Positions 23,241 to 31,868 of a stretch of 64,000 nt of DNA are shown one piece after another. This DNA is from an uncultured Oscillospiraceae bacterium (GTDB lineage Bacteria; Bacillota; Clostridia; Oscillospirales; Oscillospiraceae), in assembly GCA_947631865.1 (NCBI GenBank), contig CANRNF010000006.1, positions 1-64,000 of the forward strand, read 5' to 3'. The notes below the pieces were generated by a model. It saw nothing but the letters and a program-made list of their open reading frames with translations. It did no database searches and was not told the DNA's origin. The position numbers and the translations under genes are program-made. Position 1 is the first letter of the stretch. Each line of letters starts with the position of its first letter.

Positions 23241-25454
23241 TCACACCGGCAGGGGGAGGGTCTGGCCCGGCTCCGTGTCCAGGCGGAAGCTCTGTCCGTT
23301 GAGCCAAAGCTCCGCCGTGCCGCCCAGGCGGGATGTGATCGTGCCCTCCGTCACATGCCCGTCCTTCCAGGCGAAGGAGAGAGAAAAGCCGCCCCGGACG
23401 CGCACGCCCTCCGATCTGCCCTCGGACCAGTCCGGGGGCAGGGCAGGCAGCAGCCGGATGACGCCATCATGGCTCTGCACCAGCATCTCAAAAATGCCCG
23501 CCGTGCCGCCGAAGTTCCCGTCGATCTGGAAGGGGGGATGGTAGTCGAAGAGATTGGGGAGGGTACTCTTTGCCAGCAGCGCCCGCAGATGCTCCCCGGC
23601 GGCCGCGCCGTCCCCCAGGCGGGCGTAAAAGTTGATGATCCAGGCTCGGCTCCAGCCGGTGTGACCGCCGCCGTTGGAAAGCCGCCGCTCCAGGGTCTTC
23701 CGGGCGGCCGCCGCCAGCTCCGGCGTCTTTTCCGGGCTTATCTGCCAGCCGGGATACAGCCCGTAAAGGGGGGAGATGTGCCGGTGGCCCGGCTCCCACT
23801 CCTCATAGTCCTCCATCCACTCCTGGATGCCGCCCGCCTTTCCGACCTTGTAGGGCGGCAGCCGCTCCATGAACCCCGGCAGGGCGGCGGTCAGGTCATC
23901 CTCCTGGCCCAGCACTGCTGCGCACCGGAGGGTAATGTCAAAAAGCTCCCGGATAATGGCGGTGTCCATGGTGGGCCCGGCGCACACCGAGGTCTTTTTG
24001 CCGGTCGCCGGGTCGATGTAGCTGTTCTCCGGGGAGCTGGAGGGAGCAGTCACCAAATAGCCCGTGGCGGGATCCTCCACCAGCAGGTCCGCGAAGAAGC
24101 GGGCGCTGTCCCGTATCACCGGCCAGTATCGGCGGAGGAAATCGAGGTCGCCGGTGTACAGATAGTGCTCGTACAAATGACGGCAGCACCAGGCCCCGCC
24201 GCAGAGGAAGCCGCCCCAGAGCGGGTCCTGTCCCGGCGCGGTGAAGCCCCAGGGATTGGCCAGCACGTGGGCCACCCAGCCCCGGCAGCCGTACATGATG
24301 CGGGCTGTCTCGGCCCCGTGCTCCGCCAGAAAGGCGATGTAGCGGTACAGCGCCTCGCCGTATTCCTCCAGGCCTGCCGCGTCCACGAACCAGTAGTTCA
24401 TCTGCAGATTGATGTTGATATGGTAGTCCCCCGTCCAGGGGGCCATCATGTCCTGGCACCAGACGCCCTGGAGGTTGGCCGGCAGCCGGCCCCAGGCGGA
24501 GCCGATGAATAGATACCGGCCGAAGTCAAAGTACAGCCGGACGAGGCCCAGGTCCTGCCCGCCTTGGCGCACCCGCTCCAGCCGCTCGTCCGTGGGCAGC
24601 GCCTCCAGCGCGGGGTCTGCGGGGAGGGCGAGGGTACAGCGGCCCATGGCTTCCTCCATCCAGGCGGCCTCTTCCGCCAGCACGGCCTCAAAGCCCATGG
24701 CCCGGGCCGCGTCGAGCCTGGCCCTGCAGAGGGCCTCCGGGTCCTCCTCCCGCCGGTAGGTGGTGGCGGTGGTGGTCCAGATGATGAACGCATCTGCACC
24801 GGTGATGGTGAGACAGCCGTCTCCCGGCGTGACACGCCCGTCCGTTTCCACGGATACGAGGGTGCAGAAGGCCATGGCGCCGGGGCCCTGCTGCTGTCCC
24901 AGGACGAGGATCTGCCCCTCCTCATAGGAGACGCGGCATCCCTCCCGGGCGAAGCGCAGGGTGTACGGCCCGCCGCCCTGGACGCGGCTTGCGGTCACCT
25001 CCCGCCGGTGGGAGACGGTATGCACCCGCCGGACGGGGCCGAAGCGGGTCTCAGCCGCGCCCCGGTCCATGTCCAGCTCCCGCACATAGCCGCCCGTATC
25101 CGGCGCGGAGCCCTCCAGGATAAGGGACCCGGCGGTCTGGTAGCTGCCGTAGTAGGGGTCGTCGCTGCCGCCGCCCAGGCAGACCTGGTACTTCCGGCAC
25201 AGCGCCTCCGCCTCCTGGGGCCGGCCGGCGAACAGGAGATCCCGTATCTCCGGCAGATGCTCCCGGCAGGCGGGCTCATCCCACTGGGCGGGGTAGCCGC
25301 TCCACAGGCTCTCCTCATTGAGCTGGAGCTCCTCCCGCTCCGTGCCGCCGAAGACCATCATGCCCAGGGAGCCGCCCCCCAGGGGCAGCGCCGTGTTCCA
25401 GTCTTCCGCCGGGCTCATGTACCACAGCCGGTGCTCCTGCCGTATTTTTTCCAT
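23241..25454 (-). CDS. GH95 alpha-L-fucosidase (or alpha-L-galactosidase)
   Basis: The 737-residue cytoplasmic protein opens with the GH95 block LWYMSPAEDWNTALPLGGGSLGMMVFG (read in parts), then LQLNEESLWSG. The barrel carries NLQGVWCQDMMAPWTGDYHINI and MNYWF, which in this family hold the catalytic Asn residues. The end of the barrel has YHPPFQIDGNFGGTAGI. Characterised members invert alpha-1,2-L-fucosides, as in 2'-fucosyllactose and fucosylated xyloglucan; some act on L-galactose. There is no signal peptide or anchor. GGAGG lies about eight bases before the ATG. It is divergent from the LacI regulator at 25709, which makes it a natural target of that regulator. With alpha-xylosidases and beta-galactosidases nearby, a xyloglucan side-chain role is likely. 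Confidence 0.92.
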   Translation of the reverse strand: MEKIRQEHRLWYMSPAEDWNTALPLGGGSLGMMVFGGTEREELQLNEESLWSGYPAQWDEPACREHLPEIRDLLFAGRPQEAEALCRKYQVCLGGGSDDPYYGSYQTAGSLILEGSAPDTGGYVRELDMDRGAAETRFGPVRRVHTVSHRREVTASRVQGGGPYTLRFAREGCRVSYEEGQILVLGQQQGPGAMAFCTLVSVETDGRVTPGDGCLTITGADAFIIWTTTATTYRREEDPEALCRARLDAARAMGFEAVLAEEAAWMEEAMGRCTLALPADPALEALPTDERLERVRQGGQDLGLVRLYFDFGRYLFIGSAWGRLPANLQGVWCQDMMAPWTGDYHININLQMNYWFVDAAGLEEYGEALYRYIAFLAEHGAETARIMYGCRGWVAHVLANPWGFTAPGQDPLWGGFLCGGAWCCRHLYEHYLYTGDLDFLRRYWPVIRDSARFFADLLVEDPATGYLVTAPSSSPENSYIDPATGKKTSVCAGPTMDTAIIRELFDITLRCAAVLGQEDDLTAALPGFMERLPPYKVGKAGGIQEWMEDYEEWEPGHRHISPLYGLYPGWQISPEKTPELAAAARKTLERRLSNGGGHTGWSRAWIINFYARLGDGAAAGEHLRALLAKSTLPNLFDYHPPFQIDGNFGGTAGIFEMLVQSHDGVIRLLPALPPDWSEGRSEGVRVRGGFSLSFAWKDGHVTEGTITSRLGGTAELWLNGQSFRLDTEPGQTLPLPV

Positions 25455-25627
25455 TGCCGCGCCCTCCTTTGGGTCCGGTCATCGGTGGTTTTCCTGTGCT
25501 GCCGCTATTATCGGCTCATTTCCAAAGAAAAGCAACTGCCGGGAAATGCTTTTTGGATGATTCCACGAAGAACGATTGGGAAATGTGTGCAACCTGACAA
25601 AAATATAAATAGAAAGCGCATATTTTA

Positions 25628-25676
25628 TTGACGGATTCGTGAAAATTCACTATAATTCAAGAGAGAAATCGTTTTC
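25628..25676 (+). promoter_or_regulatory. sigma-A promoter with a LacI-type operator
   Basis: TTGACG (25628-25633) and TATAAT (25651-25656) are separated by exactly 17 bases. Just downstream, covering the expected start of transcription, is the near-palindrome GAAATCGTTTTC (25665-25676), with the central CG typical of LacI-family sites. It lies 33 bases before the LacI-type gene and so suggests autorepression. Confidence 0.7.
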
Positions 25677-25708
25677 TTTTTGTGGACCTGTGGGGAGGAG
25701 GCGGGCAG

Positions 25709-26716
25709 ATGGTAACGCTGCGGGAACTGTCGGAGCGATGCGGCGTGTCTGTGGCCGCCGCGTCCAAGGCCCTCAACGGCCAGCAGGGCATCGGCCCGGA
25801 AAAGGCGGAGCTGGTGCGCCGGACGGCCCGGGAACTGGGGTATTATCCCAACGCCGCGGCCCAGACCCTGAAGACCCGGCGAAGCCTCAACATCGGCATC
25901 CTGTTCAAGAACGTGATGGCCAACGAGTATTTTTCCGCCATTCTGGAGGGCGTCCGGGACACGGCGGAGACCCGGGGCTACGATATCACCTTTCTCAGCA
26001 ACCTCTCTGGGGAGCACGGGTACTATGAGCACGCCATGCGCCGGCAGTGCGACGGGGTGCTCATCGTCCAGCCCGGCTACAGCGAGGCGGAAAAGGCCGA
26101 GGCGCTGAAGCTGGCGGAGAGCGACCTGCCCGTGGTGTCCATCGACCTTATCTATCAGGGCCGTTCCTCCGTTACCGGGGACAACCTGGGCGGGCTGGAG
26201 GAGGTCGTGAGCTATCTTTACGGCCTGGGCCACCGGCGCATCGCCTTTATCCACGGGGAGATGGGGGACGTGACCCGCCAGCGTCTGGAGGGCTTTACCA
26301 GGGCCTGTGCGGCCAGGGGCATCCAGGTGCCCGGCGAGTACGTGGTCCAGGGACAGTATCAGGAGCCGGATGCGGCGGCGGACGCCACCCGGCGGCTGCT
26401 CAAGTGCAAAACGCTTCCCACCTGTATCCTCTATCCCGACGACACCTGCTGTCTGGGCGGCATCGGGGCGCTGACGGAGGAGGGCCTGCGGGTGCCGGAG
26501 GATATGAGCTGCTTCGGCTATGACGGCAGCCACATCGCCTTCCTGGTGCGGCCCACCCTGGCCACCCACGACCAGAACTGCCACGGCATCGGCGAGCAGG
26601 CCGTGCTGGAGCTCATCCGGGCCATCGAGGACCCCGACGGCTTTGAGCCCCGGAACATCACCGTCACCGGCAGCGTCCATCCCGGCGGGAGCGTGAGGGA
26701 CCTGACGGGGGAGTGA
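25709..26716 (+). CDS. LacI-family transcription regulator
   Basis: The 335-residue protein has the LacI headpiece (VTLRELSERCGVSVAAAS, KALNG, then IGPEKAELVRRTARELGYYPN) and a sugar-binding effector domain (about 60-330; ILFKNVMANEYFSAILEGV, NLGGLEEVVSYLYGLGHRRIAFIHG, CFGYDGS). It should repress glycan genes until an imported sugar binds. The ATG at 25709 follows GGAGG by seven bases; the upstream in-frame GTG at 25682 does not have a site. It sits between the divergent GH95 gene and the LplB-type transporter operon, and a LacI-like palindrome overlaps its own start of transcription. Its ligand is probably a xyloglucan-derived sugar, by context only. Confidence 0.93.
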   Translation: MVTLRELSERCGVSVAAASKALNGQQGIGPEKAELVRRTARELGYYPNAAAQTLKTRRSLNIGILFKNVMANEYFSAILEGVRDTAETRGYDITFLSNLSGEHGYYEHAMRRQCDGVLIVQPGYSEAEKAEALKLAESDLPVVSIDLIYQGRSSVTGDNLGGLEEVVSYLYGLGHRRIAFIHGEMGDVTRQRLEGFTRACAARGIQVPGEYVVQGQYQEPDAAADATRRLLKCKTLPTCILYPDDTCCLGGIGALTEEGLRVPEDMSCFGYDGSHIAFLVRPTLATHDQNCHGIGEQAVLELIRAIEDPDGFEPRNITVTGSVHPGGSVRDLTGE

Positions 26717-26722
26717 CCCCGG

Positions 26723-26788
26723 CCGGAGAGCGTCTCCGGAAAAACGCGCAATGCCCCGGGGCATTGTCTGTACGGCACAGCCGTACAG
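26723..26788. promoter_or_regulatory. three consecutive dyads before the LplB-type operon
   Basis: CCGGAGA-gcg-TCTCCGG (26723-26739) is followed by the perfect palindrome CAATGCCCCGGGGCATTG (26749-26766) and by CTGTACGGC-aca-GCCGTACAG (26768-26788). They fill the gap between the LacI gene stop and the permease start. They could be a terminator/attenuator series or operators; no U tract follows, so simple termination is not supported. Confidence 0.5.
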
Positions 26789-26875
26789 AATAAACCTTAT
26801 AGGTACATAACAGGCCGGGCGGCGGCCGGCCTGACACCGCATCATACCGCCAATCTAAACTTTGGAGGGATGCTC

Positions 26876-28318
26876 ATGCCATTGGAGAAGAAGAAAACCA
26901 GAGCGGACGCGCTGTACATACTGCACCGGGTCGCGATCCTGCTGGCCTGCGCCGCCGTGTTCTACCCGGGCTTCAACCCGGGCCGTATCACGACGCAGAT
27001 CAGCCGCTATACCTCGCTTTTGACGTCCTGCGTGTCCTACCACGCACTGGTGGGTAACCTGGGCCGGGTGCTGTCCAAGGGTATCGTCCAGGCCAGCACG
27101 TTCTATCTGCTCATGGGCGCCAGCATCATGATGGTGGTGGGCATCATCCTGGCGGCGGTGGGCGGCTGCATGTCCGTGGGCAATAACCTGATGCGCCGCA
27201 AGGGCCTGCGCTACCCCCTGATCGGCTCCTTGCTCATGGCGGGGGGCTTGGTGGGCATCCGCGTTGCCTACACCCAGATCGTGGCGGCCGACTCCAACCG
27301 GGTCCCGCCCAATGTCTCCATAGGCTTTTATCTCTTTATCGTGCTGGCCGCGCTCATCCTGGTGACCACCTTGGCGCTGACGGCGCGCAAGCAGAGCGAG
27401 CCGCTGGAGGAAAAGCTGGGGATGCAGGAGGAGTACCACCTGTTTTTGCTGTTCCTGCCGTTTCTGGCGCTGGCGTTCGTGTTCTCCTACCTGCCCCTGT
27501 GGGGCTGGCGGTACGCCTTCTTTGATTACACCGCCGGCGGCACGCTGAGCGCGGAGAACTTCGTGGGCTTCAAGTGGTTCACATACCTGTTCCGAAACGC
27601 CGCCACCCGAAAGGATCTGTTCCGGGTGCTGCGCAATACCCTGGCCATGAGCAGCCTGGGCATCATCACCAGCTGGCTGCCTATGCTCTTCGCCATCCTG
27701 CTCACCCAGGTCAACAGCAGGCGGTTCCGCCGCATCGTGCAGACCTTTACCACGGTGCCCAACTTCCTGGGCTGGGTCATCGTGTACGCCGTCGCCCTGG
27801 CCATCTTCTCCACCGACGGCTTCATCAACAGCTTCCTCAACAATTTCCTGCACATCGACGCCCACACCAACTACCTGATGAGCAGCAGCCACATGTGGAT
27901 CAAGATGCTGCTGTGGGGCCTGTGGAAGGGCCTGGGCTGGAGCGCTATCATCTATATCTCCTCCATCTCCGGTATCGACCCGGCCCTGTACGAGGCGGCC
28001 ACCATGGACGGCGCGGGCCGGTTCCGCAAGATCTGGAACGTGACCATCCCCCAGCTGATGCCCACCTTCTTCGTGCTGCTGCTCATGAGCATCGCGGGCA
28101 TCCTGTCCAACGGCCTGGACCAGTACCTGGTGTTCTCCAACGCCATCAACCAGAACGCCATCGAGGTGCTGGACCTGTACGTGTACAACCTGGGCATCGG
28201 CAGCGGTCAGATCCCCATGTCCACCGTGGTCGGCATGGCCAAGTCCATCATCAGCGTGGTCCTGCTCTTCGGCGCCAACCAGGCCTCCAAGGCCCTGCGC
28301 GGCGAGAGCATCATTTAA
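26876..28318 (+). CDS. LplB-type sugar ABC permease with N-terminal membrane extension
   Basis: This 480-residue protein has a C-terminal LplB/YteP-type permease (from about 190; FLPFLALAFVFSYLPLWGWR, coupling loop EAATMDGAGRFRKIWNVTIP) that should form the channel with the following LplC-type permease. In front is an unusual 185-residue part with about four hydrophobic helices (e.g. VAILLACAAVFYPGF, IMMVVGIILAAVGGCMSVG). Usual LplB proteins are about 300-320 residues. The ATG at 26876 was chosen because GGAGG is seven bases upstream; the ATG at 26870 is one base from that site. The operon lacks an ATPase, so a shared MsmK-like subunit is expected. The extension is not similar to anything I recognise. 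Confidence 0.88.
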   Translation: MPLEKKKTRADALYILHRVAILLACAAVFYPGFNPGRITTQISRYTSLLTSCVSYHALVGNLGRVLSKGIVQASTFYLLMGASIMMVVGIILAAVGGCMSVGNNLMRRKGLRYPLIGSLLMAGGLVGIRVAYTQIVAADSNRVPPNVSIGFYLFIVLAALILVTTLALTARKQSEPLEEKLGMQEEYHLFLLFLPFLALAFVFSYLPLWGWRYAFFDYTAGGTLSAENFVGFKWFTYLFRNAATRKDLFRVLRNTLAMSSLGIITSWLPMLFAILLTQVNSRRFRRIVQTFTTVPNFLGWVIVYAVALAIFSTDGFINSFLNNFLHIDAHTNYLMSSSHMWIKMLLWGLWKGLGWSAIIYISSISGIDPALYEAATMDGAGRFRKIWNVTIPQLMPTFFVLLLMSIAGILSNGLDQYLVFSNAINQNAIEVLDLYVYNLGIGSGQIPMSTVVGMAKSIISVVLLFGANQASKALRGESII

Positions 28319-28331
28319 GGAGGTGCCGGAC

Positions 28332-29270
28332 ATGAGCGACAAAGCGAAAAAGATGACGAAGGTACGCCACACATCCACCGGCCCCCGGTATAAGTCCTCC
28401 GTGGGCGACAAGGTGTTCATGACGCTGAACATCACGTTTTTCGTGGTATTCACGTTCCTGTGCATCTTCCCGTTCTATTATCTGTTCATCAACACCATCT
28501 CTGACAACGACCTGGTGAACCGTGGCGTCATCACCCTGCTGCCCAAGGGCATCCACATCAAGAACTACCTGGCCCTGCAGAACGTGTCGGACTTCGGAAA
28601 CTCCGTCCTGATCACCGTCTCCCGCACCATCCTGGGCACGGCGCTGATGGTGATCGCCTCCGGCTTCGCCGGGTACCTCACAACCAAACGGAAGATGTGG
28701 CGCCGGAGCATGTGGTACCGGCTGCTGGTCATCACCATGTACTTCAACGCAGGTCTCGTACCCTGGTACCTGAACATGCTGGGCCTGGGCCTCACGGACA
28801 ACTACTGGGGCTACATCATACCGGGCATCGTGGCGCCATACAACATCATCCTGGTCAAGACCTATATCGAGTCCATTCCGGCAGAACTTGAGGAGAGCGC
28901 CACCATAGACGGCGCCACCAACATACAGGTATTCACCAAGATCATCCTGCCCTTGTCCAAGCCCATCCTGGCCACCATCGCCGTGTTCGGCGCGGTGGGC
29001 AACTGGAACTCCTTCCAGGACTCGCTGATCCTGATGGCCAACTCCCCGAACCTGTACACCCTGCAGCATCGGCTGTATGTGTACCTGAACAGCTCCTCCA
29101 ACCTGGCGAACGTTATGCAGTCCGGCGGCCAGGTAACGGCGGCCATGCTGAACACCAAGGTGATCCAGTACACCATCTCCATGGTGACCATCATCCCCAT
29201 CATGCTGGTCTATCCCTTCATGCAGCGCTACTTTGAGGAGGGCATCATGCTCGGCGCGGTGAAGGGCTGA
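28332..29270 (+). CDS. LplC/YtcP-type sugar ABC permease
   Basis: The 312-residue permease has about six membrane helices (VFMTLNITFFVVFTFLCIFPFYYLF near the start) and the coupling loop EESATIDGATNIQVFTKIILPL. The motif YFNAGLVPWYLNMLGLGLTDNYW is characteristic of the LplC/YtcP branch. This branch handles polygalacturonan- and rhamnogalacturonan-type or other complex oligosaccharides. AAGGAGG is eight bases before the ATG; the in-frame GTG nine bases earlier is part of that site. It follows the LplB-type gene by 13 bases and precedes the binding protein. Confidence 0.93.
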   Translation: MSDKAKKMTKVRHTSTGPRYKSSVGDKVFMTLNITFFVVFTFLCIFPFYYLFINTISDNDLVNRGVITLLPKGIHIKNYLALQNVSDFGNSVLITVSRTILGTALMVIASGFAGYLTTKRKMWRRSMWYRLLVITMYFNAGLVPWYLNMLGLGLTDNYWGYIIPGIVAPYNIILVKTYIESIPAELEESATIDGATNIQVFTKIILPLSKPILATIAVFGAVGNWNSFQDSLILMANSPNLYTLQHRLYVYLNSSSNLANVMQSGGQVTAAMLNTKVIQYTISMVTIIPIMLVYPFMQRYFEEGIMLGAVKG

Positions 29271-29315
29271 TCGAATAAAGGAATAATAATTTTTAGAAAG
29301 GAAGGAACACAAAAA

Positions 29316-31049
29316 ATGCGCACCAAGAAGCTCATCGCAATGCTGCTCACCCTGGTCATGACGGTCAGCCTGCTGGCCGGCATGGGCGGCAGCGCCCTCG
29401 CCGACGACGAGGTCATCCCCCTGACGGTCTACAGCCAGCTTGCCAACTTCTCCGGCACCCAGGGTGGCTGGAGCTCCGTGCTGCTGAAGGACATGCTGGG
29501 CATCGAGCTGGTGATCGTGCCTGAGTCCGACGGCACCTACCAGACCCGTATGGAGAGCGGTGACCTGGGCGACATCGTGGTCTGGGGCTCCAACGACAAG
29601 GACTACCAGGACGCGGTGGCGCAGGGCCTGCTGTTCGACTGGGAGGAAGAGGACCTGCTGGACAACTACGGCCCCTACATCAAGGAGACCTTCGGCGAGG
29701 CGCTGGACGCCAACCGGGAGATCAACAACGACGGCCTGCTCCACGGCTTCGGCCACAACCTGGCCCTGTCCGCCGACAACCATGAGAACTTCTTCTACAC
29801 CTGGGATATCCGCTGGGATCTGTATAAAGAGCTGGGCTATCCCGAGGTCAAGACCCTGGACGACCTGGTGGACGTGCTGGCGCAGATGAAGGAGCTGGAG
29901 CCCACCGACGACAACGGCAACCCCACCTATGCCGCCAGCCCCTGGCCTGACTGGGACGGCGACATGGTCATGTATGTGAAGAGCACCGCCCAGAACATCA
30001 CCGGCTACGACGAGATGGGCCTGGGCCTGTACGACGCTGTGAACGGCGAGTATCACGGCGTGCTGGAGGAGAACGGCCCCTATCTGCAGGCGCTGAAGTT
30101 CTATAATAAGCTCTATCAGCGGGGCCTGCTGGATCCCGACTCCATGACCCAGAACTACAGCCAGATGCAGGCGAAGGTCACCAGCGGCGGCGTCATGTTC
30201 TCCATCTTCGACTACGCCGGCTCCACCCTGTTCAACACCGACTCCCATCTGGCCGCGGGCAAGTACATGACCAGCCTGCAGCCCACCGACACCACCAACA
30301 TCGCCTACGGCCTGAGCCTGGCCGGCGGCATCCGTGTCTGGTCCATCGGCAACTACACCGACTATCCTGAGAAGTGCATGGAGTTCATCAACTGGATGGC
30401 CACCCCCGAGGGAGCCATGACCGGCTGGTACGGCCTGAAGGGCCTGATGTGGGATTACGATGAAGAGGGCCACACCTACTTCACCGAGCTGGGCCTGAAG
30501 TGCCACAACGACCCCACCACCGACCTGACCGGCGTGGAGTGGACCAGCCCCTACACTGGTAAGACCTACACCCTGGACGGCACCTTCAACGACGGCATGA
30601 TCCAGATCAACAACACCACCTGGTCCCAGTCCGCTGAGAACCCCGACTCCATCGAGGGCGAGACCTTCCACTACTCCTCCTGGGAGAGCATGAAGGGCGA
30701 GGCCGTGAACGAGGCCGAGCAGGATTGGCGCGACCACAACGGCGGCGTGAGCACCAACCAGGAGTATCTGGAGCAGCAGAGCTACAGCATCATCCCCGGC
30801 GTGAACTACTCCGCCAGCGAGCGCTCCACCGAGCTGCAGCTGACCTGGTCCCAGGTGACCACCGCTGTGAAGCAGGGTTCCTGGAACGCCATCTATGCTG
30901 AGAGCGACGAGGAGTTCGACTCCATCGTGGCCGACATGATCGAGCAGTGCGAGGCCTACGGCTATGAAGACTGCCTGGCCTGGGGCGAGAACGAAGCCGC
31001 GCTGAAGTATCAGCTGCAGGTGGACGCCGGCCTGAGCCCCGCCAAGTAA
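29316..31049 (+). CDS. LplA-type oligosaccharide-binding protein
   Basis: The 577-residue protein has a signal peptide ending SALADDEV (about 1-30), then a large family 1 binding domain (GWSSVLLKDMLGIELVIVPES, GDIVVWGSNDKDYQDAVAQGLL, CMEFINWMATPEGAMTGWYGLKG). It should deliver an oligosaccharide to the two permeases before it. As with the other binding proteins here, there is no lipobox Cys, which is odd for a Gram-positive cell. AAAGGAAGGA lies before the ATG. A stable 15-base-pair hairpin follows, which may protect the abundant binding-protein mRNA. Its composition (many Asp, Glu, Tyr, Trp) fits carbohydrate binding. Confidence 0.93.
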   Translation: MRTKKLIAMLLTLVMTVSLLAGMGGSALADDEVIPLTVYSQLANFSGTQGGWSSVLLKDMLGIELVIVPESDGTYQTRMESGDLGDIVVWGSNDKDYQDAVAQGLLFDWEEEDLLDNYGPYIKETFGEALDANREINNDGLLHGFGHNLALSADNHENFFYTWDIRWDLYKELGYPEVKTLDDLVDVLAQMKELEPTDDNGNPTYAASPWPDWDGDMVMYVKSTAQNITGYDEMGLGLYDAVNGEYHGVLEENGPYLQALKFYNKLYQRGLLDPDSMTQNYSQMQAKVTSGGVMFSIFDYAGSTLFNTDSHLAAGKYMTSLQPTDTTNIAYGLSLAGGIRVWSIGNYTDYPEKCMEFINWMATPEGAMTGWYGLKGLMWDYDEEGHTYFTELGLKCHNDPTTDLTGVEWTSPYTGKTYTLDGTFNDGMIQINNTTWSQSAENPDSIEGETFHYSSWESMKGEAVNEAEQDWRDHNGGVSTNQEYLEQQSYSIIPGVNYSASERSTELQLTWSQVTTAVKQGSWNAIYAESDEEFDSIVADMIEQCEAYGYEDCLAWGENEAALKYQLQVDAGLSPAK

Positions 31050-31084
31050 GAGCGGATACCTTTTGAGAGCGTAAACTGATTCCC

Positions 31085-31127
31085 GCGGGGAGCGGAGCCG
31101 CCCCTTGTGCACGGTTCCGCTTCCCGC
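31085..31127 (+). terminator. 15-bp hairpin after the binding protein gene
   Basis: A continuous 15-base-pair stem (two G-T pairs; 31085-31099 with 31113-31127) and a 13-base loop are followed by TATTATATT. It may act as a partial terminator or 3' stabiliser between the binding protein and the genes downstream. Confidence 0.65.
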
Positions 31128-31160
31128 TATTATATTCTGGGCTGTGAGGAGGGAGCGCCT

Positions 31161-31823
31161 GTGAATTTAAAAGTGGATTCCCCCATCATCCAGGCGGGCA
31201 TCCGTCTGGTGGACCTGCTTATCCTGAATCTGCTGTGGGCCGTCGGCTGCCTCCCGTTGGTCACCGCCGGCGCGTCCACCATCGCGGCCTTTACCGTCAC
31301 CCTGAAGATGGCGGAGCAGCGGGAGTCCTCCGGCGTGTTCGCCGCCTTCTGGACAGCCTACGGGAAAAACCTGAAGCACGGCATCCCCCTGACGCTGATC
31401 TTCGCCGTGGTGGCCTACGGTATCTGGCTGGACTTACAGCTATTCCAGAACCTGGAGGGGAACACCATAGGGTTCCTCATCGTAGCCATTTTAGCCGGGT
31501 TCTTCCTGCTGATGCATTACATCTACGTGTTCCCCCTGGAGGCCCGGTACGCCAATACGATGCTGCGGAGCCTCACCAATTCCCGGCGCATCTTCGTGCG
31601 CTTTTTCGTCCGCACCCTGGGGCTCATGGGCATCCTGGTCATCCAGGTGCTGCTGTTCACCCAGATCAACACCGTGCTTTTGTATATCGGCCTGTTCTGC
31701 CTGCCGATTTTGATGATCTACACCACCAGCCAGGTCATCATGCCCATCTTCCGGAAGATCGAGAAGGACGGCGCCGCCAGCGACGGCTTCTCCATCGACC
31801 GGGAGGGCTATTCCATCCATTGA
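31161..31823 (+). CDS. DUF624/YesL-family membrane protein
   Basis: The 220-residue protein has about five membrane helices and the family motif CLPLVTAGASTIAAFTVTL (about 29-47). It is the same length as the DUF624 protein at 16688-17350 but is clearly a different paralogue. YesL-family proteins accompany complex-sugar importers; no activity is established. A GTG start at 31161 is supported by GAGGGAG seven bases upstream; the longer frame from 31107 would begin inside the hairpin. It lies between the importer and the GH31 gene, all on one strand. Confidence 0.85.
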   Translation: MNLKVDSPIIQAGIRLVDLLILNLLWAVGCLPLVTAGASTIAAFTVTLKMAEQRESSGVFAAFWTAYGKNLKHGIPLTLIFAVVAYGIWLDLQLFQNLEGNTIGFLIVAILAGFFLLMHYIYVFPLEARYANTMLRSLTNSRRIFVRFFVRTLGLMGILVIQVLLFTQINTVLLYIGLFCLPILMIYTTSQVIMPIFRKIEKDGAASDGFSIDREGYSIH

Positions 31824-31868
31824 ATGATACGGCGGGTCCGCCCGCCTGAGAATATATGGGAGGTCCCT

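Noticed and set aside
26855-31112. Minus-strand frames of 536 and 933 codons opposite the LplB-type transporter
   Set aside because: The plus-strand genes are recognisable permeases and a binding protein with ribosome sites; the reverse translations are repetitive and unlike any family.
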